From positions 54,148-118,147 of the forward strand of contig JAYODW010000008.1 of the NCBI GenBank assembly GCA_038116745.1: 64,000 nucleotides of DNA, written 5' to 3'. The DNA is from JAYODW01 sp038116745 (lineage in GTDB: Bacteria > Pseudomonadota > Gammaproteobacteria > Ga0077536). Shown here piece after piece: positions 33,567-42,240 of the stretch. The position numbers and the translations under genes were made by a program. Under the pieces are notes generated by a model. That model was not told the DNA's origin, did no database searches, and saw nothing but the letters and a program-made list of their open reading frames with translations. Each line of letters begins with the position of its first letter. The first letter of the stretch is position 1.

Positions 33567-34852
33567 TGCGACAGAAGCTCGCCGGAATACTGGCCTGGTG
33601 GCTGACGCTGACCTTTTTTTCTGCTCATAGCCACGCCGAGCTTGGAGCGCGTCTCGAGGCCACGTTCGCCGAGCCGGGGCCGTTCTGGACCGGACAGCGG
33701 ATCATCGTGAACCTCGATTTACTTTCCGACGGTTTCCAATTCTCCGATCAGCGCTTCGAGATCCCCGCACTCAGACACGGTCTCGCCCTGCCCCCCCAAA
33801 GCGCCACCCTGAACTTCACCCGCCGGATTGATGGCGCGACCTGGCAAGGACTGCGCTATGAACTATCTGTATTTGCCCTGCAGCCTGGTGCACTCGAACT
33901 GCCGTCGTTTCCCGTGCGGTTCAAAGTAGCGGCAGGTTATGGCACTCAACCTCAGGCGTTCAGCTTCGCAACCCCCGAGCTGAGTGCCCTGATCAACCAA
34001 CCTCCCGGTATGCCCGCCGGGACGCCGGTGATCACCTCTACCCGGTTCGAACTCAAAATCGACCGGGAGCCGGACCAGACCCGTTTTACGGTGGGTAATG
34101 CGCTGACGCTGCACCTCACGCGGCGCGCGGTCGGCGTGCCGGGCGCAGCTTTTCCGGCCATACCCATGGAGAGTACCGAAGGAATATCCATACACATCGC
34201 TGCACCCGAGATCCGAGACCGTACCGACCGGGGTGCGCTCGACGGTTTCCGTCTCGACCGAATCACACTACAGCTTGAGCGCCCGGGTCGCTTCACCCTG
34301 CCCGGCTACACAGCGCATTGGTTTGACCCGGTTGCGCAGGTGTTGCACACGGAAAGGCAGTCGGATTTCAGCTTTGAAGTAAGTCCCGGACCGGATGCTG
34401 TGGGCAGCGCCCCCGTCCCACCGCTCACCAGACGCGTGAACCAGCCGTTCGTGACCATCCTGTTGCTGAGCGGAATCGCGGCCCTCGGCTGGCGGCTGCT
34501 CGGCCCCGGAGTTCGACGAGCCTGGCGCGACCGACAGGCGCGTCGGGCCGCCAGTGAAGCCGGGCGTTACCGGGCCGTGCTGGCTGCCTGTCAGCGGAAC
34601 GATGCCCGCGGCGCTGACCTGAGCCTCCTGCGCTGGATCCGGATTGCGGAGCCGGCATATCCCTGCGCCAGCGATTACGCTGCGCGCCACAGTGTGCGAC
34701 TCGCGGAGGCTGTCGCCACGCTGCAAAGCGCCTTGCGCTCTCCCGGCACACCCTGGCAAGGCAGCGAACTCAGCACAGCCCTGGGCGCGCTCAGGCGCCG
34801 GCGGCAGAGCAGGCAGGAAAGCCCGGCGCTTCCGGCACTCAATCCACACTGA
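33566..34852 (+). CDS. BatD-like exported membrane protein
   Basis: Protein of 428 residues that closes the Bat operon. A signal peptide (LAGILAWWLTLTFFSAHSHAE) leads two periplasmic beta-rich (Ig-like) domains, for example VYRNALTLHL-like strands at RFTVGNALTLHLTRRAVGVPG and ITLQLERPGRFTLPGYTAHWFDP. A membrane helix (PFVTILLLSGIAALGWRLL) and a basic cytoplasmic tail follow. ATG 33566 shares its A with the previous stop, and AGGAGG lies nearby. BatD proteins are thought to be periplasmic partners of the VWA/TPR proteins. Confidence 0.85.
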   Translation: MRQKLAGILAWWLTLTFFSAHSHAELGARLEATFAEPGPFWTGQRIIVNLDLLSDGFQFSDQRFEIPALRHGLALPPQSATLNFTRRIDGATWQGLRYELSVFALQPGALELPSFPVRFKVAAGYGTQPQAFSFATPELSALINQPPGMPAGTPVITSTRFELKIDREPDQTRFTVGNALTLHLTRRAVGVPGAAFPAIPMESTEGISIHIAAPEIRDRTDRGALDGFRLDRITLQLERPGRFTLPGYTAHWFDPVAQVLHTERQSDFSFEVSPGPDAVGSAPVPPLTRRVNQPFVTILLLSGIAALGWRLLGPGVRRAWRDRQARRAASEAGRYRAVLAACQRNDARGADLSLLRWIRIAEPAYPCASDYAARHSVRLAEAVATLQSALRSPGTPWQGSELSTALGALRRRRQSRQESPALPALNPH

Positions 34853-34953
34853 ATGCGCGGCAGCCAGGGAATGAAACCATGGCCGCTGTGCTAGCCTTGC
34901 GGCCTCAGCCCGCAGCAGGCTGCTTCTACCCGTCAGCGAAAAGGAAATTTGAC

Positions 34954-36195
34954 ATGAACCGAACAGCGCTATTGTCAGCCGGCCTCAGTATCCTGCTGGC
35001 GCTCCCCGCCACCGCTGCAGATTTCGAGACCGCGCCCACGCTGCAGGCGAGTGACGTCCTGGCCGCGGAGCTGCTCAGCAGCGACAACCATCAGGTTGAG
35101 CCGGCGGTCACCTCGGACGGCCTGCTGAACCACTACACCATCCATTCCAGCTACGGGGATTTGACGGCCGTCTCGACGGCGACCGCCATCGAGCGCATCC
35201 ATGAGTACGGGGCCATCGCCAAGCTGGAAGCCATGAAAAATTCGAAGGTATTCACCTCTGCGGTGAAATCAGGCGCGCTGAAAGTCGTCGATGGCGCCAA
35301 GAATCTCGTGACCAGTCCGATCAGAACCGTCAGCGGCACGGTGTCCGGCGTCGCCAAAATGTTTCAGAGAGTTGGCAACTCCGCATTTTCCCGCACGCCG
35401 GCCGATAGCGAGGATGGTCGCCTGAAAGCTGTCTTCGGCTACACCGCCGTCAAACGCGAGTATGCAGCCAAACTCGGCGTCGACCCTTACTCGGATAATC
35501 CCATCCTGCAGCAGCATCTGGATGATGTGGCCTGGACAGCATTTGCCGGCGGCATCGCGACCACCGTAGCTTTTTCCGCGGTTCCCGGCGCGGCAGGTGC
35601 GGTAACAACCACCACCCGCACAACCTCGACCGCCCTCAAAGCTGACCTGCGACTCGCGCCACTGGATCTGGAAAAACGCAACCGCGACATTCTCAGCGGC
35701 ATGGATATTAACGAGGAGATCCGTGAAACCTTTCTCAAGAGCGAGGCCTACACACCGGCGCTCAAGACCTATATCACCAATTCGCTCTCAAGCCTTGGCT
35801 CGGTCGCGGGACGCCAGGACGCTCTGATGACCGCCCTGCTGACCGACGCGCACGATGTCGCTGACTACCGCCAGCGACAGCTTGCGCTCTACGCCGACTA
35901 CCATGTCAGACAGGCGCCGCTGAGCCGCTTCGTCCGGGCGCGCGGCGGCTCTGCGCTGCTGGCCGAAAGCAGCGCGGGCGAAATTATCCTCGCCGCGCCT
36001 ATGGACTATGTCTCCTGGACGTCAGATATCGGCCGCGCGTTCCTTGCTGAGCAGTTCAACCCGATGTTCTCAGAGCGGAAGAAAGTGCTCTGGATAACGG
36101 GCTCAGCAAGCCCGCTGGCACGCCAGGAGCTCTCGGCGCTGGGTTGGAAAGTCGTCGAAAACGCAGGCGCTGCGGCGGATAAGGCCACACCCTGA
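34954..36195 (+). CDS. Exported protein of unknown function, 413 residues
   Basis: Not recognised. AAGGAAA lies about 8 bases before ATG 34954, and a signal peptide follows (LLSAGLSILLALPATAAD). The mature protein starts with a beta-type region (GLLNHYTIHSSYGDLTAVS), continues with amphipathic helices (YGAIAKLEAMKNSK), and has a mid segment VFGYTAVKREYAAKLGVDPYSDNPILQQHL that looks highly conserved in style. A hydrophobic Ala/Gly stretch (AFAGGIATTVAFSAVPGAAGAV) could insert in a membrane, and the C-terminus LWITGSASPLARQELSALGWKVVE is Rossmann-like. It follows the Bat operon by 101 bases on the same strand but with its own ribosome binding site. Confidence 0.75.
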   Translation: MNRTALLSAGLSILLALPATAADFETAPTLQASDVLAAELLSSDNHQVEPAVTSDGLLNHYTIHSSYGDLTAVSTATAIERIHEYGAIAKLEAMKNSKVFTSAVKSGALKVVDGAKNLVTSPIRTVSGTVSGVAKMFQRVGNSAFSRTPADSEDGRLKAVFGYTAVKREYAAKLGVDPYSDNPILQQHLDDVAWTAFAGGIATTVAFSAVPGAAGAVTTTTRTTSTALKADLRLAPLDLEKRNRDILSGMDINEEIRETFLKSEAYTPALKTYITNSLSSLGSVAGRQDALMTALLTDAHDVADYRQRQLALYADYHVRQAPLSRFVRARGGSALLAESSAGEIILAAPMDYVSWTSDIGRAFLAEQFNPMFSERKKVLWITGSASPLARQELSALGWKVVENAGAAADKATP

Positions 36196-36247
36196 GCAAC
36201 TCCGGCGCGAAGTACTGCGGTCGGGCACGCTGCCCCGGCCGCGGCCG

Positions 36248-37270
36248 CTACCAGGCGTAGCCAATCTTGACGCGAAAAGTCGTGTCGAGCTTCTCCGCAT
36301 CCAATGCCGGCTTGCCATCGTAATCGAGCTCCATCTCGGTACTGCCTACAAACCCCATCAGCAGCGGCAGACGGAATCCAGTGAAGGATTGCCAGATCAG
36401 CTTGGCAGCGTCCTTGCTTGCCACAAACCCGAGCTGGTTGTGATAGAACTGGAGCCGCTCACCCAGCAAAAATTGGTCAAAACGAACGCGCCATCCCGGT
36501 CCCCAGCCATCGCGTGAGGGCAGATCCTGATAACTCTCGTCGATTCGCAGCGCAGCCAGTTCAACCAGCAGATTACGCTCCACCGTCTCATAGAACTGGT
36601 ATCCCAGCAGCGGTCCGGTCGCCACGCGCAGGTCCAGCCTCGCCGATTTCTCCTGCTTGAATTCGGCGACCACGCCGGCGTAGAGCCGGGTGGTAAAGAA
36701 GTGGTCGTATTGCGCGTTGACCGACCAGTCCTGCTTGACCCTCAGACCCCGATTGGTATCGAACTCGCCCTCTCCCTCGGAGCGGTAGCGATCGTGCGGA
36801 CGGCGGTAGAGCAGCAGGTAGTCGAGGTCCAGCTCGGTCTTTTCAGCGTTGCCTTCGCTCTGCTCAAACGCCAGATTCACGCGCCCGGTGAAAGCGCTGC
36901 GATCGGCGGAGTCACGAGTACCCTGGGCAGGAGTCGAGATACTGTCGAGATCGACCGTGAGTGACTCGCCACTTTCCTGTAAGGCAAGACGGGCCTGGCC
37001 CTGCAGGATTTCAACGTCCGAGACCTGAACGATCCGCTTGGCGTCCACGAGCAGCTTGCGCGGCGGCTCAAAGCGGATCGAGCGGATACTGTCGACATTC
37101 AAGCGCAGCACGCCTGCATAGCTTGTTTCGAGCTGGAGAATGTGTTCCGACTGCTGGACGATGGTCCCGCTCAGGCGGTCACCATTTTTAAGGTCAAGTT
37201 GGTCGGCACAGACCGCCGGGATTAATGCAGCACCGCTCACGGCCAGAGCAAGGCGGGTAAGTAGGCGCAT
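36248..37270 (-). CDS. DUF481 outer-membrane beta-barrel protein
   Basis: Outer-membrane protein of 340 residues with a signal peptide (LALAVSGAALIPAVCAD). An N-terminal SH3-like segment (QLDLKNGDRLSGTIVQQ) precedes the DUF481 barrel, which begins FTGRVNLAFEQSEGNAEKTELDLD and ends in the aromatic terminal strand TTFRVKIGYAW. DUF481 proteins resemble salt-stress-induced YdiY; the function is unknown. It converges on the unknown 413-residue gene. Confidence 0.85.
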   Translation of the reverse strand: MRLLTRLALAVSGAALIPAVCADQLDLKNGDRLSGTIVQQSEHILQLETSYAGVLRLNVDSIRSIRFEPPRKLLVDAKRIVQVSDVEILQGQARLALQESGESLTVDLDSISTPAQGTRDSADRSAFTGRVNLAFEQSEGNAEKTELDLDYLLLYRRPHDRYRSEGEGEFDTNRGLRVKQDWSVNAQYDHFFTTRLYAGVVAEFKQEKSARLDLRVATGPLLGYQFYETVERNLLVELAALRIDESYQDLPSRDGWGPGWRVRFDQFLLGERLQFYHNQLGFVASKDAAKLIWQSFTGFRLPLLMGFVGSTEMELDYDGKPALDAEKLDTTFRVKIGYAW

Positions 37271-37366
37271 TGGAACTCTCAGCCTCTCCCTGACTGCAGG
37301 TCGCCGAAGACCGGGCGAAACCCCGCGGTTCCGCGCGGTTCCGACGACCAGGTAACCCGTTACGGG

Positions 37367-38227
37367 CTACCACATATACGCAACGCCGGCGCCTGCGATG
37401 AACTGGTTCTTCGAACCCTGATCGGTGACCGGACTATCGGCAGCGTCGCCCAGCAGACGGCGGTACTGCAGCCCGGCTGTGGCCGCCCAGCTGTGACTCA
37501 GGTACACCACCGCGCCGAAATTCATCCGCACGTCGGTCGCCCCACCATCGGCATCGTAGCGACGCAGGCCGGAGCGCACCGCATCCCGCGCATCGACGCC
37601 GAAGTAGGTGTCAGTGAAATCATCATCCGCGAACATCATGCCCACACCGAGGTTCAGATCGACCATCTTGGCGACGGGTTGCCACATACGCGCTGAGATC
37701 CGCCCGATCATGCCTTCGTGACCGTCACCCAGATCGGCCTGGAAAGCGCCGCCAACGACAAAGCGCTGACGCGGCTTTTCCGGATTAGAGTAGAACCATT
37801 CGGCAAATGCGCCACCTTCGACGGTGTCCTTGATGTTGCGCATACGCGAAACGGCGCTGTCCTCAACGTCGCTGTCGCGGCCAAAGCGATAGTTCAGCAG
37901 CGGCCCGAAGCGCCAGTGATCAGCATTGAGCAGGTTGAACGACAGTTCCGGCCCCAGCAGCTGCAGATATTGCTTACGCCCAGTCAGCTGGTAGCGCAGA
38001 AACGGAGCGACACCAAACTGGTAGTCGCTCGAGCCCATGAAATCCGGCACCACACCGACCGCGGCACCAACGATCCGCGGCACTTCAGTTTCCGTGCTGA
38101 ACATGAAGTCCTGAGCACTCGCCTGCGTGCCGCACAGCAGCACCAGTAAGGCCGCAAGACTGCGCCAGGCTGGGGATACCCGTTGGAACATTTGAGTTCT
38201 GTCAGCCAATTCCTTTGACCTGCACAT
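37367..38227 (-). CDS. MipA/OmpV family outer-membrane protein
   Basis: Outer-membrane barrel of 286 residues with a signal peptide (RSLAALLVLLCGTQASAQ). The MipA/OmpV signatures include VGAAVGVVPDFMGSSDYQFGVAPFLRY, then GPLLNYRFGRD and YFGVDARDAV, with a C-terminal FIAGAGVAYMW strand. ATG 38191 (MFQRV) is another start. Family members scaffold murein synthases (MipA) or act as porins; nothing distinguishes them here. It lies downstream of the cytochrome gene on the same strand, with a 116-base gap. Confidence 0.83.
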   Translation of the reverse strand: MCRSKELADRTQMFQRVSPAWRSLAALLVLLCGTQASAQDFMFSTETEVPRIVGAAVGVVPDFMGSSDYQFGVAPFLRYQLTGRKQYLQLLGPELSFNLLNADHWRFGPLLNYRFGRDSDVEDSAVSRMRNIKDTVEGGAFAEWFYSNPEKPRQRFVVGGAFQADLGDGHEGMIGRISARMWQPVAKMVDLNLGVGMMFADDDFTDTYFGVDARDAVRSGLRRYDADGGATDVRMNFGAVVYLSHSWAATAGLQYRRLLGDAADSPVTDQGSKNQFIAGAGVAYMW

Positions 38228-38343
38228 ACTGTCGTCTCTCCCGTTAAACCATGAAAATAAAGGGGTCGCTATTAGACGGGCGCCTTCCGGCTAAAGCAAC
38301 TAAATCTCGCCGCTACCGAGCGGACACTTCCGTCTTTTAAGCG

Positions 38344-40731
38344 TTACTGGCCACCACCATCCAGCGCCTGCTCCAGCGCACGGACCTGCGCGTCGTCAGG
38401 ACGTAGGCGCAGAAGCCGCTTCAGCACCCCGCGCGCAGCCTCTGCGTTGCCCGCCTCGAGATAGAGAGACGCCAATCCGATCAGCAGATCGCGGTCATTC
38501 GCGTGCAGAACCAGCGCATTGCGGAAGACCTCGACGGCATCCGCAGCGCGACCGTAAGAATTGAGTGCGATCCCCAGCACATAGGCATAACGAGGCTCCT
38601 CCGGCCGCAGCATCATGGCACGTTCCAGGGACTGCACCGCACCGGCCTGGTCGCCCGACCGGACGGACTGCAAACCAATCGCATGCTGTAACTCGGCGTT
38701 GTCCGGAAAACGGTTGACCCCGTCGCGCAGCAGCTCACCCGCCTCCTCATCACGGCCCTGTCGGCGCAGCAGCTCGGCGAGGTTAACTGCTGCCGGCACG
38801 CTGTCCCCGGAAAGCGCCAGAGCTTCGCGATAGGCGCGCTCAGCCGCCGCGGAATCGCCTCGCTCGGCGAAGAAATTACCCAGATTGAACTGCCCCAGGT
38901 AGTGGTCCGCGCGGTAGCGTTCGCTCGCGACGAATTCCTGCAGATGCGCCTCCAGTTCCGCTTGTCGGTCAGGTGCAAGCGTGCCGGCCGGTAACCCGGC
39001 CAGCTGCCGCGCCGCGGTGACGCGGACCGCACGCACCTCATCGTAAGTCTGCGGCAAGGCTAACTGCGCCCGCACCGCTCCAGGGATCCCCTTGGCATCT
39101 CCCAGGGCCTGCAGGGCGCCCAGCCTTATCAGGGGATCCTGCTCAGCGAGGGCCCGGCTGGTCGCCTCCAGGGCATATTGCCCGGGAAAGTACGGGCCAA
39201 GCAGACGGGCGGCGCTGGCCCGCACGATCCCGGGCTGCGTGTGATCGGCTGCCAGCGCGGCCAGCGCCTGCTCGCCGCCTGGCTCCGCGAGGAATCCGCG
39301 CGCCAGGATCTCACCGTAATGCGGCGGCGGTGCGGCGCCACCTCGCCAGCGGCCGATGGCGGCCGCCGCCCAGGCCGCTCCCTGATCCGCATGGCAACCG
39401 CTGCAGACATCGGGCACACCCAGCATCTGCGACAAATCCGGGCGCGGTACGCGCATGCTGTGATCCCGCCGCGCATCGACCTGCATATAGTTCCTGGAAG
39501 GCATGTGGCAAGCGACACAGGCGGCAGCGGCAGAACCCGGAGCGTGGTGGTGATGCGCGGGAACGTCATAGGCCTCAGCCGCGTGGCAGCCTGCGCACAG
39601 CGTGTTGCCCTCCGCGCGTAGTCTGCCGCTGTGCGCATCATGGCAGTCACTACAGGTCACACCGGCCTGGTACATACGGCTCTGCAAAAAAGAGCCCCAG
39701 ACATAGACCTCGTCGTCGATCTGCCCGTCGCTGTGATAGAGCCCGGGCTCGAGCAGCGCCGGGATGTAATCATCGAGCAGCTCCTGACCACGGAATACTG
39801 CTTCGTTGATTTGCGTGCGGCGCGAATGACAGCGCGCACAGGCGTTGATCTCGGCATGGCTGCTGCGTGCGACGCTGCGGTGCGCGATCCGGTCACCCGG
39901 TTCACGTATCCAGCGACCACCGTCGAAGTCCGCCAGGCGATGAGTCAGCCCCAGCTTCTCGGCGCCTTTCGCCGTTGGCCGGGGCGCATCCTTCTGCTCA
40001 GCCCAGGCCACATGCGCAGCACCCGGACCATGGCAGGCCTCACACCCCACATCGAGCTCCGCCCAGACGCTGGCATACCGCCGCGCGCCCTCGTCATAGC
40101 TTTTTCGGAACGCTGTTGAATGACAGTCCGCGCACATGTAATTCCAGGTCTGGCCACGATGAGTCCAGTGGCGTTCATCGCTCGGGGAGATAAATTCATC
40201 GCCGTAAACGGCCATCCAGCGTTGCCCGCCGCCCCCTTTCGGGCGACTGTCCCACGCCCAGCCGAAGGTCTGCAGGGCGCCATCGCCAACGTCGACCAGA
40301 TATTGCTGCAGCGGTGTCACACCGAAGGTAAAGGGCACCTCGAACTCCGCCAGCCTGCCCTCTGCATCTTTTGTTTCGATGAAAAACCCACCCTCGCGGC
40401 GGAAAAAGCGAGTTGCGGCATCGCCCTGCCGAACAGTTACATTGTTGAAATCCCCGAGCACGGTGCTGTCCGTGGCGTTCTGCATGGCCAGGTCATGGTG
40501 CGAACCCCGCCAAGCGGCGAGTGCATCAGCATGGCAGCCGCCGCACTGTGTGCTGCCGACAAACCCGAGGGTATCCGCGGCCGGCACACGGCCGGCGCCG
40601 AACAGCAACGCGACAAAGGTCAAGACCGCAGCGCCGGGACAGGCTTTCAGCAGGCGACAAAAAAGGCTCTCCTTCAACGGGAGTCGACGGTAAACCGGCT
40701 CGGACCGGCGTATAGCGGGATGCGCAAACAC
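38344..40731 (-). CDS. Octaheme c-type cytochrome fused to TPR repeats
   Basis: Exported multiheme protein of 795 residues. After a signal sequence (AVLTFVALLFGAGRVPAAD) there are eight CxxCH haem-binding sites, with first Cys at 63, 200, 230, 298, 360, 379, 405 and 443. A helical HEAT-like region (470-590) and about four TPR units (600-790; YLGQFNLGNFFAERGDSAAAERAYREAL, PRYAYVLGIALNSYGRAADAVEVF) follow. This resembles cytochrome c554-type multihaem proteins with a C-terminal interaction domain. It likely carries electrons in the periplasm or on an outer-membrane complex. GTG 40731 is the frame start; its ribosome binding site is weak. It is divergent from the FadL gene across about 180 bases. 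Confidence 0.9.
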   Translation of the reverse strand: MFAHPAIRRSEPVYRRLPLKESLFCRLLKACPGAAVLTFVALLFGAGRVPAADTLGFVGSTQCGGCHADALAAWRGSHHDLAMQNATDSTVLGDFNNVTVRQGDAATRFFRREGGFFIETKDAEGRLAEFEVPFTFGVTPLQQYLVDVGDGALQTFGWAWDSRPKGGGGQRWMAVYGDEFISPSDERHWTHRGQTWNYMCADCHSTAFRKSYDEGARRYASVWAELDVGCEACHGPGAAHVAWAEQKDAPRPTAKGAEKLGLTHRLADFDGGRWIREPGDRIAHRSVARSSHAEINACARCHSRRTQINEAVFRGQELLDDYIPALLEPGLYHSDGQIDDEVYVWGSFLQSRMYQAGVTCSDCHDAHSGRLRAEGNTLCAGCHAAEAYDVPAHHHHAPGSAAAACVACHMPSRNYMQVDARRDHSMRVPRPDLSQMLGVPDVCSGCHADQGAAWAAAAIGRWRGGAAPPPHYGEILARGFLAEPGGEQALAALAADHTQPGIVRASAARLLGPYFPGQYALEATSRALAEQDPLIRLGALQALGDAKGIPGAVRAQLALPQTYDEVRAVRVTAARQLAGLPAGTLAPDRQAELEAHLQEFVASERYRADHYLGQFNLGNFFAERGDSAAAERAYREALALSGDSVPAAVNLAELLRRQGRDEEAGELLRDGVNRFPDNAELQHAIGLQSVRSGDQAGAVQSLERAMMLRPEEPRYAYVLGIALNSYGRAADAVEVFRNALVLHANDRDLLIGLASLYLEAGNAEAARGVLKRLLRLRPDDAQVRALEQALDGGGQ

Positions 40732-40872
40732 CTACTGACAATACAAATCCGGCTACGCCTGCGCAAACGACAACGGTCGTTCTTGAGCGGTCTTACTCAC
40801 AGGCTGACCGGGTGTGCGCATCGCCACGCTCGGCGCTTTCGGATGCGGTCACAGGTCCTCACATTATTGACA

Positions 40873-40878
40873 TACAAT
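40873..40878 (+). promoter_or_regulatory. Candidate -10 box upstream of the FadL gene
   Basis: TACAAT lies 34 bases before ATG 40912 in an AT-rich island within GC-rich sequence. TTGACA overlaps it at 40867-40872, so it is not a matched -35. AGGAGA and AAGGA before the ATG are good ribosome binding sites. Judged by similarity only. Confidence 0.3.
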
Positions 40879-40911
40879 TCGCGCCCTCATTAGGAGAAAA
40901 GGACTAGTCCT

Positions 40912-42150
40912 ATGCGATATCGCCCGCATCTTGCACGTTTGATGACCACCCTCCTGGCGGCCGTTTCCGCCACCGCTTCTGCTGGCGGTCTGTACATCTA
41001 CGACGTCAACCCTGCCGACACGGTCACCCCGCGCGCTGCCTGGCTCAACCCGGCGGCAATGACGGCCCAACCGAAGCCGAGCTTCCAGGCGATGGCCGGC
41101 GTCGTTGTTCCGATCATGAAGTTCGATCCGGACACATCAACCGAGGCCGGGTCTGACGGCGGCAATGCCGGGCAGACAACCGTTCTGCCTGACCTCGCCT
41201 ACGTGCGTCCTCTGGGCGGCAACTGGTGGGCGGGTTTCTCCGCGGTCGGCCTGTTCGGCGGCGGGCTTGATTACGGCGACAACTTCGTTGGCCGCTATGC
41301 CGTGACGGAAGTTGAGCTGCAGGGCGTGGGACTGGTGCCCTCACTTGCGTACAAGGTTAACGATCGATTCTCCATAGGCGCAGGCGTCTCAATAACCCGC
41401 AGTAAGCTCGATCAGAAAATCGCCTTCAACAACCTGGGCGCCCTCCCGGACGGACGCGTCCACTTCGACAATCTCGACGACTGGGGCGCGCAGCCGTTCG
41501 CTGGCATTACGTTCAAAGCCAGCGAGCAGCTGCTGTTCGGGCTGGTTTATCGCGCTGAAATGGATCTCGACCTCGACGGCAAAGCGAAGTTTTCAGGTAT
41601 CGCACCGGTTATCAGCCCCGTCTCGGAGTTCAGCCGCGACATCACCGTCGAATGGACCAACGCGCAGACTATCGAAGCCGGGATCCAGTACCACATCGAC
41701 CAGCGAAACGTGCTGCATCTGACCGGCTCCTGGGAAGACTGGTCCGTGTTCAAGGACAACATTCTGACCCTGGACACCAATATCGCCACCAACCCGGCCG
41801 CGCTGCAGCGCAACTGGAAAGACACCTGGTCGGTAGGCGGGCAGTTCGTGCACATAGGCGACCACGGTTCTTACAGCTTCGGCATCAACTACAACAGCTC
41901 TCCGGTCAGCGACCGCAACCGCACGTTTGATCTGCCTTACGACAAGAGTCTTAAGCTCAAACTGGGCTACATCTTTGCCCCGCACGGCAAATGGACTGGC
42001 GCGCTGGGCACCACGGTCATCCTCGGCGGCGACGCGGAAGTCGACCAGACCGTGCTCGCCGGCACCCTGCGCGAAAGCCGGGTGACGGGCGAGTTTGATA
42101 CCAACGTGATTGTCGTCGTCGGCGGCACGCTGCACTACGCTTTCGATTAA
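40912..42150 (+). CDS. OmpP1/FadL family outer-membrane transporter
   Basis: Outer-membrane hydrophobic-compound porin of 412 residues. The signal peptide (LMTTLLAAVSATASAGG) is followed by the N-terminal hatch-like YIYDVNPADTVTPRAAWLNPAAM, where the NPA(A/S) motif is family-typical. Barrel strands run to the terminal VVVGGTLHYAFD, ending with aromatic F as required for BAM insertion. FadL proteins admit long-chain fatty acids or aromatic hydrocarbons. The arylsulfatase gene follows after 90 bases, so the pair may handle a sulfated, hydrophobic substrate. Confidence 0.88.
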   Translation: MRYRPHLARLMTTLLAAVSATASAGGLYIYDVNPADTVTPRAAWLNPAAMTAQPKPSFQAMAGVVVPIMKFDPDTSTEAGSDGGNAGQTTVLPDLAYVRPLGGNWWAGFSAVGLFGGGLDYGDNFVGRYAVTEVELQGVGLVPSLAYKVNDRFSIGAGVSITRSKLDQKIAFNNLGALPDGRVHFDNLDDWGAQPFAGITFKASEQLLFGLVYRAEMDLDLDGKAKFSGIAPVISPVSEFSRDITVEWTNAQTIEAGIQYHIDQRNVLHLTGSWEDWSVFKDNILTLDTNIATNPAALQRNWKDTWSVGGQFVHIGDHGSYSFGINYNSSPVSDRNRTFDLPYDKSLKLKLGYIFAPHGKWTGALGTTVILGGDAEVDQTVLAGTLRESRVTGEFDTNVIVVVGGTLHYAFD

Positions 42151-42161
42151 CGCCCGCCCCT

Positions 42162-42191
42162 CGTCGGCACTCGCGCTTGCGTATGCCGACG
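42162..42191 (+). other. Weak inverted repeat between FadL and sulfatase genes
   Basis: CGTCGGCA (42162-42169) and TGCCGACG (42184-42191) are perfect 8-bp complements around a 14-base loop. There is no T run, so termination is unlikely; it may be chance or an mRNA-processing hairpin inside an operon. Confidence 0.3.
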
Positions 42192-42240
42192 GTCAACTCG
42201 CGTCTGTTTTCATTACTCATCGTTAAGGAGGAACCCGAAC

